In this document: positions 27,097 to 36,013 of the stretch, one piece after another | Layout of the letters: each line of letters opens with the position of its first letter | Numbering within the stretch: position 1 is the first letter of the stretch | DNA from: Ruminococcus sp. | GTDB taxonomy: Bacteria; Bacillota; Clostridia; Oscillospirales; Ruminococcaceae | Direction of reading: 5' to 3' | Length of the DNA stretch: 55,344 bases | Assembly: GCA_024403995.1 (NCBI GenBank) | Contig: JAKSQT010000008.1 | Location: 1-55,344, forward strand | Made by a program: the position numbers and the translations under genes | The notes under the pieces: model-generated | Told to the model about the DNA's origin: nothing | The model's input: only the letters and a program-made list of their open reading frames with translations | Databases searched by the model: none

Positions 27097-28983
27097 ATGT
27101 ACGAAGGATTTCTTCCGACTACTAAACAGGAAATGAACGAGCTTGGAATAGAGCAGTTCGATTTCATTTACATAACAGGTGATGCTTATGTTGACCATCC
27201 GAGTTTCGGTGCGGCTATCGTTACGAGACTTATTGAGTCAATGGGATTTACAGTCGGCATAATTTCACAGCCTGACTGGCATACCGACCGTGATTTCCGC
27301 AGGTTTGGCGCTCCGAAGTACGCATTTCTCGTAACATCGGGAAATATCGACTCAATGGTAGCACATTACACTGCCGCAAAGAGAAAACGTTCAGATGATG
27401 CCTATACCGCAGGCGGAATTGCAGGAAAACGCCCTGACAGAGCCGTTATCGTCTATTGTCAGAAGCTTCGTGAATATTTCGGCGATGTTCCTATAGCCAT
27501 TGGCGGACTTGAGGCTTCACTCCGACGTTTTGCCCATTATGACTACTGGGATGATGCAGTCCGTCCGTCTGTTCTTGCTGACAGCGGCGCAGATCTGCTT
27601 ATGTACGGCATGGGCGAGCATCAGATTCAGGAGCTTTGCACACGCCTTGCAAACGGTGAAAAAATAGGCGATATCCACGATATCCGTGGTACGTGCTATA
27701 TGACCGAGCCTGTGAATACGCCGATAGGTGCGGCACAGTGTCCGTCATTTGAACATGTCCGTGACAATAAGACAGAGTATGCAAAAGCTACGAAGATACA
27801 GTATGACTGGCAGGACGAGGTCTACGGAAAGACCGTTATTCAGCGGCACGGAAAGATGATGCTGGTGCAGAATCCGCCTGCATACAGTCTTACTACCGAG
27901 GAACTTGACCATATCTACTCTTTGCCGTACACAAGGGCATACCATCCGTCTTATGAGGCTGCCGGCGGTGTTCCGGGCATTGAGGAGGTACGCTTCTCAA
28001 TTACCCATAACCGTGGATGCTTCGGCTACTGCAACTTCTGTTCAATTGCGCTTCATCAGGGCAGACGTGTGACCTGCCGCAGTGAGGAGTCAGTCCTTGC
28101 CGAGGCGGAACGAATAACTCAGATGCCCGATTTCAAGGGATATATTCACGATGTAGGCGGTCCGACTGCCAATTTCAGGCGTACCTCATGCGACAAACAG
28201 CTCAGTCAGGGACTTTGCATGGGTAAAAAATGTCTTGCTCCAACGCCGTGCCCTGCGCTGAAAGTTGACCATACGGAATATCTCGGAATGCTGAGAAAAC
28301 TGCGTAAGGTCAAGGGCGTGAAGCGTGTGTTTATACGTTCGGGAATACGTTATGACTACCTTATTGAAGACGAAAACGATGAGTTTATGCGTGAACTGAT
28401 AAAATATCACGTCAGCGGACAGCTTAAAGTTGCCCCTGAACACTGCTCTTCCGTTGTGCTCGACAAAATGGGAAAGCCGCATATCGAGGCGTATAAGCGT
28501 TTTCAGAAACGTTTCTATGAGATAACAAAGGGTATAGGCAAGGAACAGTACCTCGTGCCGTATCTCATGTCGTCGCACCCCGGAAGCACACTGAATGAAG
28601 CGATAGACCTTGCACTTTTCCTGAAAGAGAATAAGATACGTCCCGAACAGGTTCAGGATTTCTATCCGACACCGGGAACTATCTCGACGTGTATGTTCTA
28701 TACAGAGCTTGATCCTTATACGATGGAAAAGGTATATGTGCCGAAAACTCCGAAGGAAAAGGCTATGCAGAGGGCGCTTCTCCAGTATTTCCGCCCGCAG
28801 AACAGGGAAATAGTTCTTGAAGCGCTGAAAAAGGCAGGCAGACGTGACCTTATAGGTACTTCGCCTAAATGTCTCGTGGCAGACGATGCTCCGAATAACG
28901 CTAAACAGCCGAATAAGAGAGGAAAATCTGATGTCAGGGGCAGGTCATCTGTGAAGAACAAGCGTAATTCCAGAGGACGCTGA
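27097..28983 (+). CDS. YgiQ family radical SAM protein
   Basis: 628 residues. The radical SAM cluster motif CxxxCxxC is NRGCFGYCNFCSIALHQG (about 307-314), preceded by an N-terminal cobalamin-binding-like Rossmann part (GDAYVDHPSFGAAIVTRLIE) and followed by the family's conserved DVGGPTANF and YFTPxx-like QDFYPTPGTISTCM. The tail is Lys/Arg-rich. The reaction of YgiQ (formerly UPF0313) is not established. The ATG at 27097 has GAGGTGATCAG upstream; a start at 27076 would overlap ftsK by eight bases and lacks a ribosome site. Confidence 0.9.
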   Translation: MYEGFLPTTKQEMNELGIEQFDFIYITGDAYVDHPSFGAAIVTRLIESMGFTVGIISQPDWHTDRDFRRFGAPKYAFLVTSGNIDSMVAHYTAAKRKRSDDAYTAGGIAGKRPDRAVIVYCQKLREYFGDVPIAIGGLEASLRRFAHYDYWDDAVRPSVLADSGADLLMYGMGEHQIQELCTRLANGEKIGDIHDIRGTCYMTEPVNTPIGAAQCPSFEHVRDNKTEYAKATKIQYDWQDEVYGKTVIQRHGKMMLVQNPPAYSLTTEELDHIYSLPYTRAYHPSYEAAGGVPGIEEVRFSITHNRGCFGYCNFCSIALHQGRRVTCRSEESVLAEAERITQMPDFKGYIHDVGGPTANFRRTSCDKQLSQGLCMGKKCLAPTPCPALKVDHTEYLGMLRKLRKVKGVKRVFIRSGIRYDYLIEDENDEFMRELIKYHVSGQLKVAPEHCSSVVLDKMGKPHIEAYKRFQKRFYEITKGIGKEQYLVPYLMSSHPGSTLNEAIDLALFLKENKIRPEQVQDFYPTPGTISTCMFYTELDPYTMEKVYVPKTPKEKAMQRALLQYFRPQNREIVLEALKKAGRRDLIGTSPKCLVADDAPNNAKQPNKRGKSDVRGRSSVKNKRNSRGR

Positions 28984-29894
28984 TGCCTATGAAAAAGAAA
29001 GCAAAGAAAAATGCGAAAGCTGATATAAAAAGCAGGGCAGTACTCATTATAATGATACTGCTTGCCGCCGCTGCCGAAGCGCTGTATCAGTACTATAAGG
29101 CGCAGAAACTGAATGGCGATGGTCTGACGGTACACTTTGTCGATGTCGGACAGGGGGACTGCGAGCTTATCTGTTGTGACGGAAAAAATGTGCTTATTGA
29201 CTGCGGCGAGGAATCAAAAGCCGCTGATGTTATCGCATATTTAAATAAGTATAGTGTAAAAAATCTTGACTATATCATAGCTACCCATCCGCATTCCGAC
29301 CACATGGGCAGTATGAGCCGTGTTATCGAGGAATACAGCGTCGGTGAGATAATCATGCCGCATCTTCCTGACAAGGATATCCCGACTTCACGCTATTTTG
29401 AGAAATTTCTCGCTGCCTGCGATGCACACAAAACCAAAGTATCAGAGGCAGAAACAGGCAGAAAGCTTGAGATAGGCGGTGCTGAGGCAGAAATAATCTC
29501 ACCAAACGGCGAAAGCTATGACGATGTGAACAACTATTCAGTCGGAATTATCCTGAATTACGGCATGAACAGCTTTTTTATGGCCGGAGATGCAGAGACG
29601 CTTTCCGAAAAGGAAATGCTTAAAGCCGGCAGACTGCGTGATGTTGACGTTTACAAGGCTGGTCACCACGGCAGCAGCAGTTCAGGCAGTGCGGCTTTTC
29701 TGAAAGTGATAAAACCTGAAATTTCGGTGATATGCTGCGGCGTGAACAATTCCTACGGCCATCCGTCACAGAAAACCCTGAAAGCACTGAAAAAGTATTC
29801 CACGGAAATATACAGAACCGACCTCAACGGCAGCGTTGTCATTCATTCTGACGGCACAAAGCTGACCGTTACACCTGAAAGGGAGAGCAAATGA
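28983..29894 (+). CDS. ComEC-like metallo-beta-lactamase-fold hydrolase, membrane anchored
   Basis: 303 residues: a lysine-rich N-terminus, one membrane helix (about 18-36), then a complete metallo-beta-lactamase fold related to the C-terminal domain of ComEC. Metal ligands are in ATHPHSDHMGSM, MAGDAE and KAGHHGSSSSGS. Such proteins are likely extracytoplasmic nucleases or phosphodiesterases; here there is no ComEC channel domain. The start overlaps the ygiQ stop (TGATG), and the stop overlaps the next gene, a DUF3006 protein that commonly accompanies this family. Confidence 0.85.
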   Translation: MPMKKKAKKNAKADIKSRAVLIIMILLAAAAEALYQYYKAQKLNGDGLTVHFVDVGQGDCELICCDGKNVLIDCGEESKAADVIAYLNKYSVKNLDYIIATHPHSDHMGSMSRVIEEYSVGEIIMPHLPDKDIPTSRYFEKFLAACDAHKTKVSEAETGRKLEIGGAEAEIISPNGESYDDVNNYSVGIILNYGMNSFFMAGDAETLSEKEMLKAGRLRDVDVYKAGHHGSSSSGSAAFLKVIKPEISVICCGVNNSYGHPSQKTLKALKKYSTEIYRTDLNGSVVIHSDGTKLTVTPERESK

Positions 29895-30100
29895 ATATAA
29901 TTGACCGATTTGAAGGAGAATATGCCGTTATTGAGACAGACGGCGGAATGATAAACGTGCTGAGAAGCGAATTGCCCGAAAATGCGGCAGAAGGCGATGT
30001 ATTGACATATGACGGCACATGGGCTGTTGATGAGACTGCCACGGAGGAACGCCGCAGTTCAATGCGTTCAAGACTGAGGAGACTTACCGGCAATGACTGA
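29891..30100 (+). CDS. DUF3006 protein
   Basis: 69 residues matching the small DUF3006 family by pattern (IIDRFEGEYAVIETDGGM, then RSELPENAAEGDVLTYDG). The fold is probably a small beta barrel. It overlaps the MBL-fold gene by ATGA upstream and the FAD oxidoreductase by eight bases downstream, so it is tightly coupled. DUF3006 genes recur next to ComEC-type MBL proteins; a partner or inhibitor role is only a guess. The C-terminus is Arg-rich. Confidence 0.8.
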   Translation: MNIIDRFEGEYAVIETDGGMINVLRSELPENAAEGDVLTYDGTWAVDETATEERRSSMRSRLRRLTGND

Positions 30101-31310
30101 CGTTATTATTATCGGCGGCGGTGCGGCAGGCTGTCTTGCGGCGGTTCAGGCGGCAAGATACGGCAAAAGCGTACTGCTTTTTGAAAAAAATGACCACCTC
30201 GGACGCAAACTGCGTATTACTGGCAAGGGCAGATGCAACGTCACCAACAACAGTCCGACTGAGGAGCATATGAAGAATATCCCTGTAAATCCGAGATTTC
30301 TTTACAGTGCATTCTCAAATTTTGATTCGCAGGACGTTATGGATTTCTTTGAGGAGCTTGGCGTTCCGCTGAAAACCGAGAGGGGAAACAGAGTCTTTCC
30401 AGTCAGCGACAACGCAAACGATATCGCTGATGCACTTGCACGGGAGATGAAAAAGCTTGGTGTTAAAGTAGTAAACAGGCGTGTTACTAAGCTTCTGACC
30501 GAAAACGGTGCGGTCACGGGAGTTCGTGCAGGCGGTGAGGATCATTCGGCATCGGCTGTACTGATAGCCTGCGGAGGAAGATCCTATCCGAATACAGGCT
30601 CGACAGGTGACGGCTATACCCTTGCTGAGAGTGTCGGACATACGGTGACGGAGCTGAAACCAAGTCTTGTGCCGCTTGTTTCGCCTGACAAGTACTGTTC
30701 CGAACTTATGGGACTTTCGCTGAGAAATGTCACGCTGAAGCTCATGGACGGCGAAAAACTGCTGTACAGCGAACTCGGAGAGATGCTTTTCACGCATTTC
30801 GGCGTTTCAGGGCCTCTGGTGCTGAGTGCAAGCTCACATATCCGTGACATGATGCCGAACAGATACAGGCTCATGATAGACCTGAAGCCTGCGCTTTCGG
30901 CGGAACAGCTTGATGCACGTATACAGCGTGATTTTGCGGAAAATCTGAACCGTGACTTCTCAAACGGCATACGTAAACTGCTGCCTGCAAAGCTTGTGCC
31001 CGTGGCAGTGAAGCTTTCGGGAATACCTTCCGAGCAGAAAGTCAACAGCATTACCAAGGAACAGCGCCGTAAATTCGGTGAGCTTATAAAGGCATTTCCT
31101 GTGAGAATCTCGGCATTCCGTCCGCTTGACGAGGCTATCGTCACAAGCGGCGGTATATCCACAAAAGAGATAAATCCGAAAACTATGGAGTCAAAAATTG
31201 TAAACGGTCTGTATTTTGCAGGCGAGGTCATCGACGTTGATGCCTATACAGGAGGATTTAATCTGCAAATAGCTTTTTCTACCGCTTATACGGCGGCTAT
31301 AAATATGTAA
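30093..31310 (+). CDS. NAD(P)/FAD-dependent oxidoreductase (HI0933/BaiN family)
   Basis: 405 residues. The N-terminal FAD dinucleotide-binding motif is VIIIGGGAAGCLAAVQAA, followed by the family signature GRKLRITGKGRCNVTNN. The second nucleotide strand VLIACGGRSYPNTGSTGDGY and the C-terminal GGISTKEINPKTMESK..YFAGEVIDVDAYTGGFNLQIA are typical. The family includes BaiN, implicated in bile-acid dehydroxylation, but most members have no assigned substrate; none should be assumed here. Co-transcribed with cmk 12 nt downstream. Confidence 0.88.
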   Translation: MTDVIIIGGGAAGCLAAVQAARYGKSVLLFEKNDHLGRKLRITGKGRCNVTNNSPTEEHMKNIPVNPRFLYSAFSNFDSQDVMDFFEELGVPLKTERGNRVFPVSDNANDIADALAREMKKLGVKVVNRRVTKLLTENGAVTGVRAGGEDHSASAVLIACGGRSYPNTGSTGDGYTLAESVGHTVTELKPSLVPLVSPDKYCSELMGLSLRNVTLKLMDGEKLLYSELGEMLFTHFGVSGPLVLSASSHIRDMMPNRYRLMIDLKPALSAEQLDARIQRDFAENLNRDFSNGIRKLLPAKLVPVAVKLSGIPSEQKVNSITKEQRRKFGELIKAFPVRISAFRPLDEAIVTSGGISTKEINPKTMESKIVNGLYFAGEVIDVDAYTGGFNLQIAFSTAYTAAINM

Positions 31311-31322
31311 GGAGTAAAGAAT

Positions 31323-31997
31323 ATGAGTACAGTAAATATCGCAATCGACGGTCCGGCAGGCGCAGGCAAGAGCACCATCGCAAAAATGGTTTCAGCAAAG
31401 CTTGGCTATATCTATGTTGATACAGGCGCACTTTACAGAACTATCGCACTTTATATCACTGAAAATGACATACCTGACGACAAAATCGAAGCATCGCTTG
31501 AAAATGCCGATGTTTCGCTGAAGTTCATTGACGGAGCACAGCGTGTCTTCCTTGGCGGACGTGACGTGTCAGAACTTATCAGAACGCCTGAGATATCCAT
31601 GGCAGCTTCAAGAACATCCGCAATTCCTGCCGTAAGAAAATATCTTTTCGGCACACAGCAGAAAATTGCCGCAGAAAATAATGTGATAATGGACGGCAGA
31701 GATATCGGTACAGTCGTTCTTCCGAATGCAGATGTCAAGATATTCCTCACAGCTTCGGCTGAGGAACGTGCAAACCGCCGTTACAAGGAGCTTGCGGAAA
31801 AGCCTGACTGCCCGACCTATCAGGAGATTCTTGATGATATAATCAAGCGTGACTATCAGGATATGCACCGTGAGACTGCTCCGCTTAAACAGGCTGATGA
31901 TGCGGTTCTGGTTGATTCTACTGAGCTGAACCTTGAACAGTCAGCAGATGCTATTGTAAAAATAATCAGCGAAAAGATCGGCGGAGGTCTCTGCTGA
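31323..31997 (+). CDS. cmk: Cytidylate kinase
   Basis: 224 residues. It phosphorylates CMP and dCMP with ATP. The P-loop is AIDGPAGAGKSTIAK, followed by YVDTGALYRTIAL, the DGRDIGTVVLPNADVKIFL strand and the lid region RRYKELAEKP, all family signatures. GGAG lies before the ATG. The stop overlaps the plsC start (TGATG), and the cmk-plsC-ispH/rpsA order is a common clostridial cluster. Confidence 0.95.
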   Translation: MSTVNIAIDGPAGAGKSTIAKMVSAKLGYIYVDTGALYRTIALYITENDIPDDKIEASLENADVSLKFIDGAQRVFLGGRDVSELIRTPEISMAASRTSAIPAVRKYLFGTQQKIAAENNVIMDGRDIGTVVLPNADVKIFLTASAEERANRRYKELAEKPDCPTYQEILDDIIKRDYQDMHRETAPLKQADDAVLVDSTELNLEQSADAIVKIISEKIGGGLC

Positions 31998-32629
31998 TGT
32001 ACTATGTTATAAAATTTCTGGTCAAGGTATTTTTTAAAATTGCCTTTAATCTTCACTATGAAGGCAGGGAGAATATCCCTGACGGGGTGACGGTCATCTA
32101 TGCCTGCAACCATCGGACAAATGCCGATCCGCCGCTTCTTGGCGCTAATGCAAAGGGAAAATTTGCGTTCATGGCTAAAGAGGAGCTTTTCCACAACAAG
32201 CTGTTTGCATGGCTGATACGTTCTCTCGGAGCATATCCTGTATCCCGTGGAAAAGGCGATACTTCGGCAATTGATACTGCTGTTGAGAGACTGAACAATA
32301 ACCGCAGCCTCATGATATTCCCGGAGGGCACACGCTCAAAGGACGGCAAAGTTCATAAGGGACATACAGGTGCGGCTCTTATTGCGGGAAAAACAGGCAA
32401 ACTCGTTGTTCCGTGCGGTATTATCTTCGGTGAAAAGCTGAAATTCCGCACAAAAGTCACTGTCGTATACGGCAAGCCCATCGATCCGGCAGAGTATGTT
32501 GATATCTGCGATGCGCCTAATCCACGTCAGCTCGTGAAGCTCAAAAACCGCTTCATGGACGATATAAAGCTGATAGTTGAGGGCGAACCCGAAAATGATG
32601 CGGAAACGGAGGAAAAGGCTGATGAGTAA
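31997..32629 (+). CDS. plsC: 1-acyl-sn-glycerol-3-phosphate acyltransferase
   Basis: 210 residues with an N-terminal hydrophobic helix. It makes phosphatidic acid from lysophosphatidic acid at the membrane. The catalytic H(X4)D is CNHRTNADPPLLG and the glycerophosphate-binding motif is IFPEGTRSKDGK. Length is normal for the family. It overlaps cmk by one base and ispH-rpsA by eight bases. Confidence 0.93.
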   Translation: MYYVIKFLVKVFFKIAFNLHYEGRENIPDGVTVIYACNHRTNADPPLLGANAKGKFAFMAKEELFHNKLFAWLIRSLGAYPVSRGKGDTSAIDTAVERLNNNRSLMIFPEGTRSKDGKVHKGHTGAALIAGKTGKLVVPCGIIFGEKLKFRTKVTVVYGKPIDPAEYVDICDAPNPRQLVKLKNRFMDDIKLIVEGEPENDAETEEKADE

Positions 32630-34586
32630 GGTCACTGTTGCAAAGTCCGCAGGTTTTTGCTTCGGTGTGGACAGAGCGGTGAAAATGGTCTACAGCGAAC
32701 TTGAAAAGAATACAAGAGTCGCAACGCTCGGCCCGATAATCCATAATCAGGACGTTGTGAACGATATGAAGGCAAAGGGTGCACGTATCGTTGAAACTGT
32801 CGATGAGCTTGAACCCGATGAAACTGTTGTTATCCGTTCTCACGGCGTTGGACGAAAAGTTTACGAGGAAATAGCGGCAAAAGGAAACAGGATGCTTGAC
32901 GCAACCTGTCCGTTTGTGTCGAGAATACACAAGATCGTTGCCGAAAAATCGGCGGAAGGCTATTTTATTCTTATTGCCGGAGATAAGAATCATCCTGAAG
33001 TGCAGGGAATTGTTGGTCATTGTGACGAAAATTACCTTGTTTTTAAGGACAACTTTGAGCTAAAAGCCTTTTTTGAAAAAAATTATAAAAATTTTGGAAA
33101 AAAGCTTGCAATTGTGGCACAAACAACGTATAATATAGTAGTATGGGACGAGTGTTTAAACGTGCTCCCGAAGAACGATGCGAATATCGTCATATTTGAT
33201 ACCATCTGCAACGCTACCGACACAAGACAGTCCGATGCGGCTGAACTTGCAAAATCTTCGGATATCATGCTTGTCGTGGGCGGCAGACACAGCTCGAATA
33301 CCGTGAAATTGTTCGAGGTGTGCAGCAGGTACTGTAAAACATATCATATTGAAAATTCGGACGAACTTCGGACTCTAATGCTTCCCAATGCCGATAATAT
33401 CGGCATTACGGCAGGAGCTTCAACTCCTGCTTATATAATCAAGGAGGTACAAACCAAAATGGCAGAGAATGAAATCATTTCAGCAAATTCGAATGAGGAC
33501 TTCGACTTCGCTCAGGCGCTCGATGAATCATTCAAAAAAATACATACAGGAGAGACTGTTAAGGGCATAGTTGTTGCTGTTAACAATACAGAAGCTATCG
33601 TAGATCTCGGTACAAAGCACACTGGCTACGTTAATATTGACGATCTTACTGATGATCCTTCAAAGAAGCCTTGCGATATCGTTTCAGTTGGCGATGAGAT
33701 CCAGCTCGTTGTTATCAAGGTCAACGACGCAGAAGGCACTGTTGCTCTTTCCAAGAGAAAGGTTGACGAACAGGCTGGCTACGAGAAGATCGTTAAGGCT
33801 CAGGAAGAGGGCACTATTCTTGAAGGCACGATCCAGCACGTTGTTAACAAGGGCGTTACTCTTACAGTATTCGGCGTAAGAGTATTTATCCCTGCATCAC
33901 TCACAGGTCTTCCAAAGGGCGCTGAACTCGATCAGCTCCTCAAGAAGAAGGTTGAGTTCAAGATCATCGAGGTTGCTGAGGGCAGCAGAAAGAGAGCTGT
34001 TGGTTCTATCAAGGCTGTTCAGGCTGCTAAGAAGGAAGAAGCTAAGGCAAGATTCTGGGAAACTGCTGAGGTTGGCTCAGTTTATACAGGTAAAGTCAAG
34101 TCACTTACAAGCTTCGGTGCATTTGTTGATCTCGGCGGCATCGACGGTATGGTTCACATTTCTGAACTCTCATGGAAGAGAATCAAGAATCCAAGCGATG
34201 TTGTCAAGGTAGGCGATACTCTTGAAGTTTACATCAAGGAACTTGATAAGGATGCAAACAGAATTTCTCTCGGCTACAAGAAGACAGAGGACAACCCTTG
34301 GGAAATCTTCAAGTCACAGTACAACGTAGGCGATGTTGTTAAGGCTACTATCGTTTCAACAACTAAGTTCGGTGCATTCGCTCAGATCATCGACGGCGTT
34401 GACGGTCTTATCCACATCTCACAGATCGCTGACCAGAAGGTTGAGAATGTTGATGACGTTCTTTCAAAGGGCGATGAAGTTGATGTTAAGATCATCGATA
34501 TCGACTTTGATGCTAAGAGAATCAGTATTTCAATGCGTGCTCTCCTTCAGAATGATGAAGAAGCTGCTGATGAGGACGCTGAATAA
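32622..34586 (+). CDS. ispH-rpsA: IspH - ribosomal protein S1 fusion
   Basis: 654 residues. Residues 1-278 are 4-hydroxy-3-methylbut-2-enyl diphosphate reductase, the last MEP-pathway enzyme, with iron-sulfur Cys residues in SAGFCFGVDRA, LDATCPFVSR and ICNATDTRQ. Residues about 300-640 hold four S1 RNA-binding domains (for example VKSLTSFGAFVDLGG and IVSTTKFGAFAQIIDG), as in ribosomal protein S1. This fusion is known in Clostridia. ATG at 32622 follows GGAGGAAAAG. Codon use changes at the junction: the S1 half uses AAG, CTC and GTT heavily, like a highly expressed gene, while the IspH half resembles its neighbours. An AAGGAGGT at 33441-33448 ten bases before an in-frame ATG (33459) and a TTGCAA-17-TATAAT promoter at 33106-33134 could give S1 on its own. 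A terminator follows. Confidence 0.93.
   Translation: MSKVTVAKSAGFCFGVDRAVKMVYSELEKNTRVATLGPIIHNQDVVNDMKAKGARIVETVDELEPDETVVIRSHGVGRKVYEEIAAKGNRMLDATCPFVSRIHKIVAEKSAEGYFILIAGDKNHPEVQGIVGHCDENYLVFKDNFELKAFFEKNYKNFGKKLAIVAQTTYNIVVWDECLNVLPKNDANIVIFDTICNATDTRQSDAAELAKSSDIMLVVGGRHSSNTVKLFEVCSRYCKTYHIENSDELRTLMLPNADNIGITAGASTPAYIIKEVQTKMAENEIISANSNEDFDFAQALDESFKKIHTGETVKGIVVAVNNTEAIVDLGTKHTGYVNIDDLTDDPSKKPCDIVSVGDEIQLVVIKVNDAEGTVALSKRKVDEQAGYEKIVKAQEEGTILEGTIQHVVNKGVTLTVFGVRVFIPASLTGLPKGAELDQLLKKKVEFKIIEVAEGSRKRAVGSIKAVQAAKKEEAKARFWETAEVGSVYTGKVKSLTSFGAFVDLGGIDGMVHISELSWKRIKNPSDVVKVGDTLEVYIKELDKDANRISLGYKKTEDNPWEIFKSQYNVGDVVKATIVSTTKFGAFAQIIDGVDGLIHISQIADQKVENVDDVLSKGDEVDVKIIDIDFDAKRISISMRALLQNDEEAADEDAE
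33106..33134 (+). promoter_or_regulatory. Possible internal promoter in ispH-rpsA
   Basis: TTGCAA (33106-33111), 17-bp spacer, TATAAT (33129-33134) within the IspH half, preceded by an A/T-rich stretch resembling an UP element. It would serve the S1 half. Confidence 0.4.
33441..33461 (+). promoter_or_regulatory. Internal ribosome site for stand-alone S1
   Basis: AAGGAGGT (33441-33448), 10 nt, then ATG (33459-33461) in frame at Met280, exactly at the IspH/S1 junction. The bases also encode Lys-Glu-Val of IspH's last helix, so chance cannot be excluded. Confidence 0.45.
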
Positions 34587-34599
34587 TTGAATTTACAGA

Positions 34600-34627
34600 A
34601 AGCACTTCCGTTTGGGAGTGCTTTTTT
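34600..34627 (+). terminator. Terminator of the ispH-rpsA run
   Basis: AAGCACT..AGTGCTT hairpin followed by TTTTTT, 14 bp after the stop. Confidence 0.85.
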
Positions 34628-34638
34628 GTTATAAACAG

Positions 34639-34667
34639 TTGCATTATGTATATATTTGTGATATAAT
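34639..34667 (+). promoter_or_regulatory. Promoter of the lipoprotein gene at 34720
   Basis: TTGCAT (34639-34644), 17-bp spacer, TATAAT (34662-34667). Confidence 0.55.
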
Positions 34668-34719
34668 GATTTATAATAAATGTTCGTCTACAAAATTAAT
34701 TATAAGGAGAAGCGATATT

Positions 34720-35793
34720 ATGAAAAAACTTTTTGCATCATTAATGGCACTGACAATGCTCATACCGCTTTCTGCCTGCGGAAAAAAAGCTGATGAGACC
34801 AGCGAAAGCAGTCAGACAGAAGAAACAACAGCAGCCGATACTACCGCTGCTGAAGAAACAACCGAAGCAGAAACTACAACTGACGCAGATACACCCGACC
34901 TTAGCGAAGTACCGGAAGGCTCGGTAACGGATGAAACAAAGCTCGGTGAATCCATTACTTACAAAACTGACAGTGAAGGCTACATTATATTCTCAATCAA
35001 GACCTCTGCTGATATTAAAATGGATAACGGCTGGCTTGGTATATGTCCTCTTGGCATATACCTCACGGAAGAATCTGCCGATGATGTAGATTCCTACTAT
35101 GAATATGTCGATACATCATACGACAAGGAATGGTTTGACGGTGCATACACATTCAAACTGAATAATGATTGCATCGACTCGGATACATATACAATGGTTC
35201 TCTGCGATGATGACGATTGCGGAAATATAATCGGTGAATGGATTTTTAAGAAGGATGAGAGCGGAAAATTTGAAGTCGTTTTTGATGATGCATGGCTCAT
35301 AGGCGCAGGAGAGAAAAAGGAAACCAAAGAATTTGACAGTTTAGAGGATGAAGTTGCATCGTGGTTTGACTTTAACGCATACAGCGAAGACTGGTCTGAA
35401 TTCTTCTTTGACGGATATTACCTTGAAGAAACAGACCCGCAGGGATATGACTGTTACTATATGATGATCTGCCCTGAAGGCGATTATTCAACTTATGAAG
35501 ATGCCGATGCTGTTGATTTAACATATGCCGGTATCGGAGAAAAATGTCCTTATAAGTTCTCACTTGATAATTACTGCGTACCTGAGCTTGGCAAATATAC
35601 TATAGTGCTTGCAAAGATGGGCGGCGATGTTGAGATTCAGTTTAACGCTGAAAAGGTAAGTGCTACCGACTGGAAGATGGATTTCTCTGACGCAAAATGT
35701 CCTGCCCTTGAAAGCAAATATGCCGAGACCTCAACAGATACCGAAACAACAACGGCTGCCGAGGCAGAAACAACAGAAGAAGCTGCATCATAA
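34720..35793 (+). CDS. Lipoprotein with acidic repeats, unknown function
   Basis: 357 residues. A lipoprotein signal (MKKLFASLMALTMLIPL, lipobox LSAC) is followed by a Glu/Thr-rich linker (about 23-65). Two homologous-looking halves follow, each with a beta-rich, Asp/Tyr-rich pattern: GWLGICPLGIYLTEE..YTFKLNNDCIDSDTYTMVL and YMMICPEGDYSTYE..YKFSLDNYCVPELGKYTIVL. Each half may bind a ligand. A Thr-rich tail ends the protein. I do not recognise the family. AAGGAGA precedes the ATG at 34720; it is monocistronic, with its own promoter and terminator, and lies just before two cellulase genes. Confidence 0.72.
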   Translation: MKKLFASLMALTMLIPLSACGKKADETSESSQTEETTAADTTAAEETTEAETTTDADTPDLSEVPEGSVTDETKLGESITYKTDSEGYIIFSIKTSADIKMDNGWLGICPLGIYLTEESADDVDSYYEYVDTSYDKEWFDGAYTFKLNNDCIDSDTYTMVLCDDDDCGNIIGEWIFKKDESGKFEVVFDDAWLIGAGEKKETKEFDSLEDEVASWFDFNAYSEDWSEFFFDGYYLEETDPQGYDCYYMMICPEGDYSTYEDADAVDLTYAGIGEKCPYKFSLDNYCVPELGKYTIVLAKMGGDVEIQFNAEKVSATDWKMDFSDAKCPALESKYAETSTDTETTTAAEAETTEEAAS

Positions 35794-35810
35794 GCAGCGA
35801 ATATTATACA

Positions 35811-35838
35811 GCACCGTCTGGTAAAGGCGGTGCTTTTT
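35811..35838 (+). terminator. Terminator after the 34720 lipoprotein
   Basis: GCACCG..CGGTGC hairpin followed by TTTTTAT, 18 bp after the stop. Confidence 0.75.
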
Positions 35839-35930
35839 ATATTATAATAGTATACATTTTGGTTTACTGGATTAACCTACAATAAATCGGCTGATATTTT
35901 GTGCATAATACCATTTTTTTGAGTGTCAAC

Positions 35931-35959
35931 TTGACAAATTGTAAATTATGTTGTAAATT
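35931..35959 (+). promoter_or_regulatory. Promoter of GH9-CBM3
   Basis: TTGACA (35931-35936), 17-bp spacer, TAAATT (35954-35959); the -10 is weak, and TATAAA lies just after it. Confidence 0.45.
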
Positions 35960-36013
35960 ATAAATGTATAGGTATGCACTCCTATGCAAAATAATACGAG
36001 AGGGGTATTTAAA

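Noticed and set aside
32622-34586. IspH-S1 fusion as an assembly or sequencing error
   Set aside because: The fusion is established in Clostridia, and the joined frame is continuous with conserved residues on both sides.
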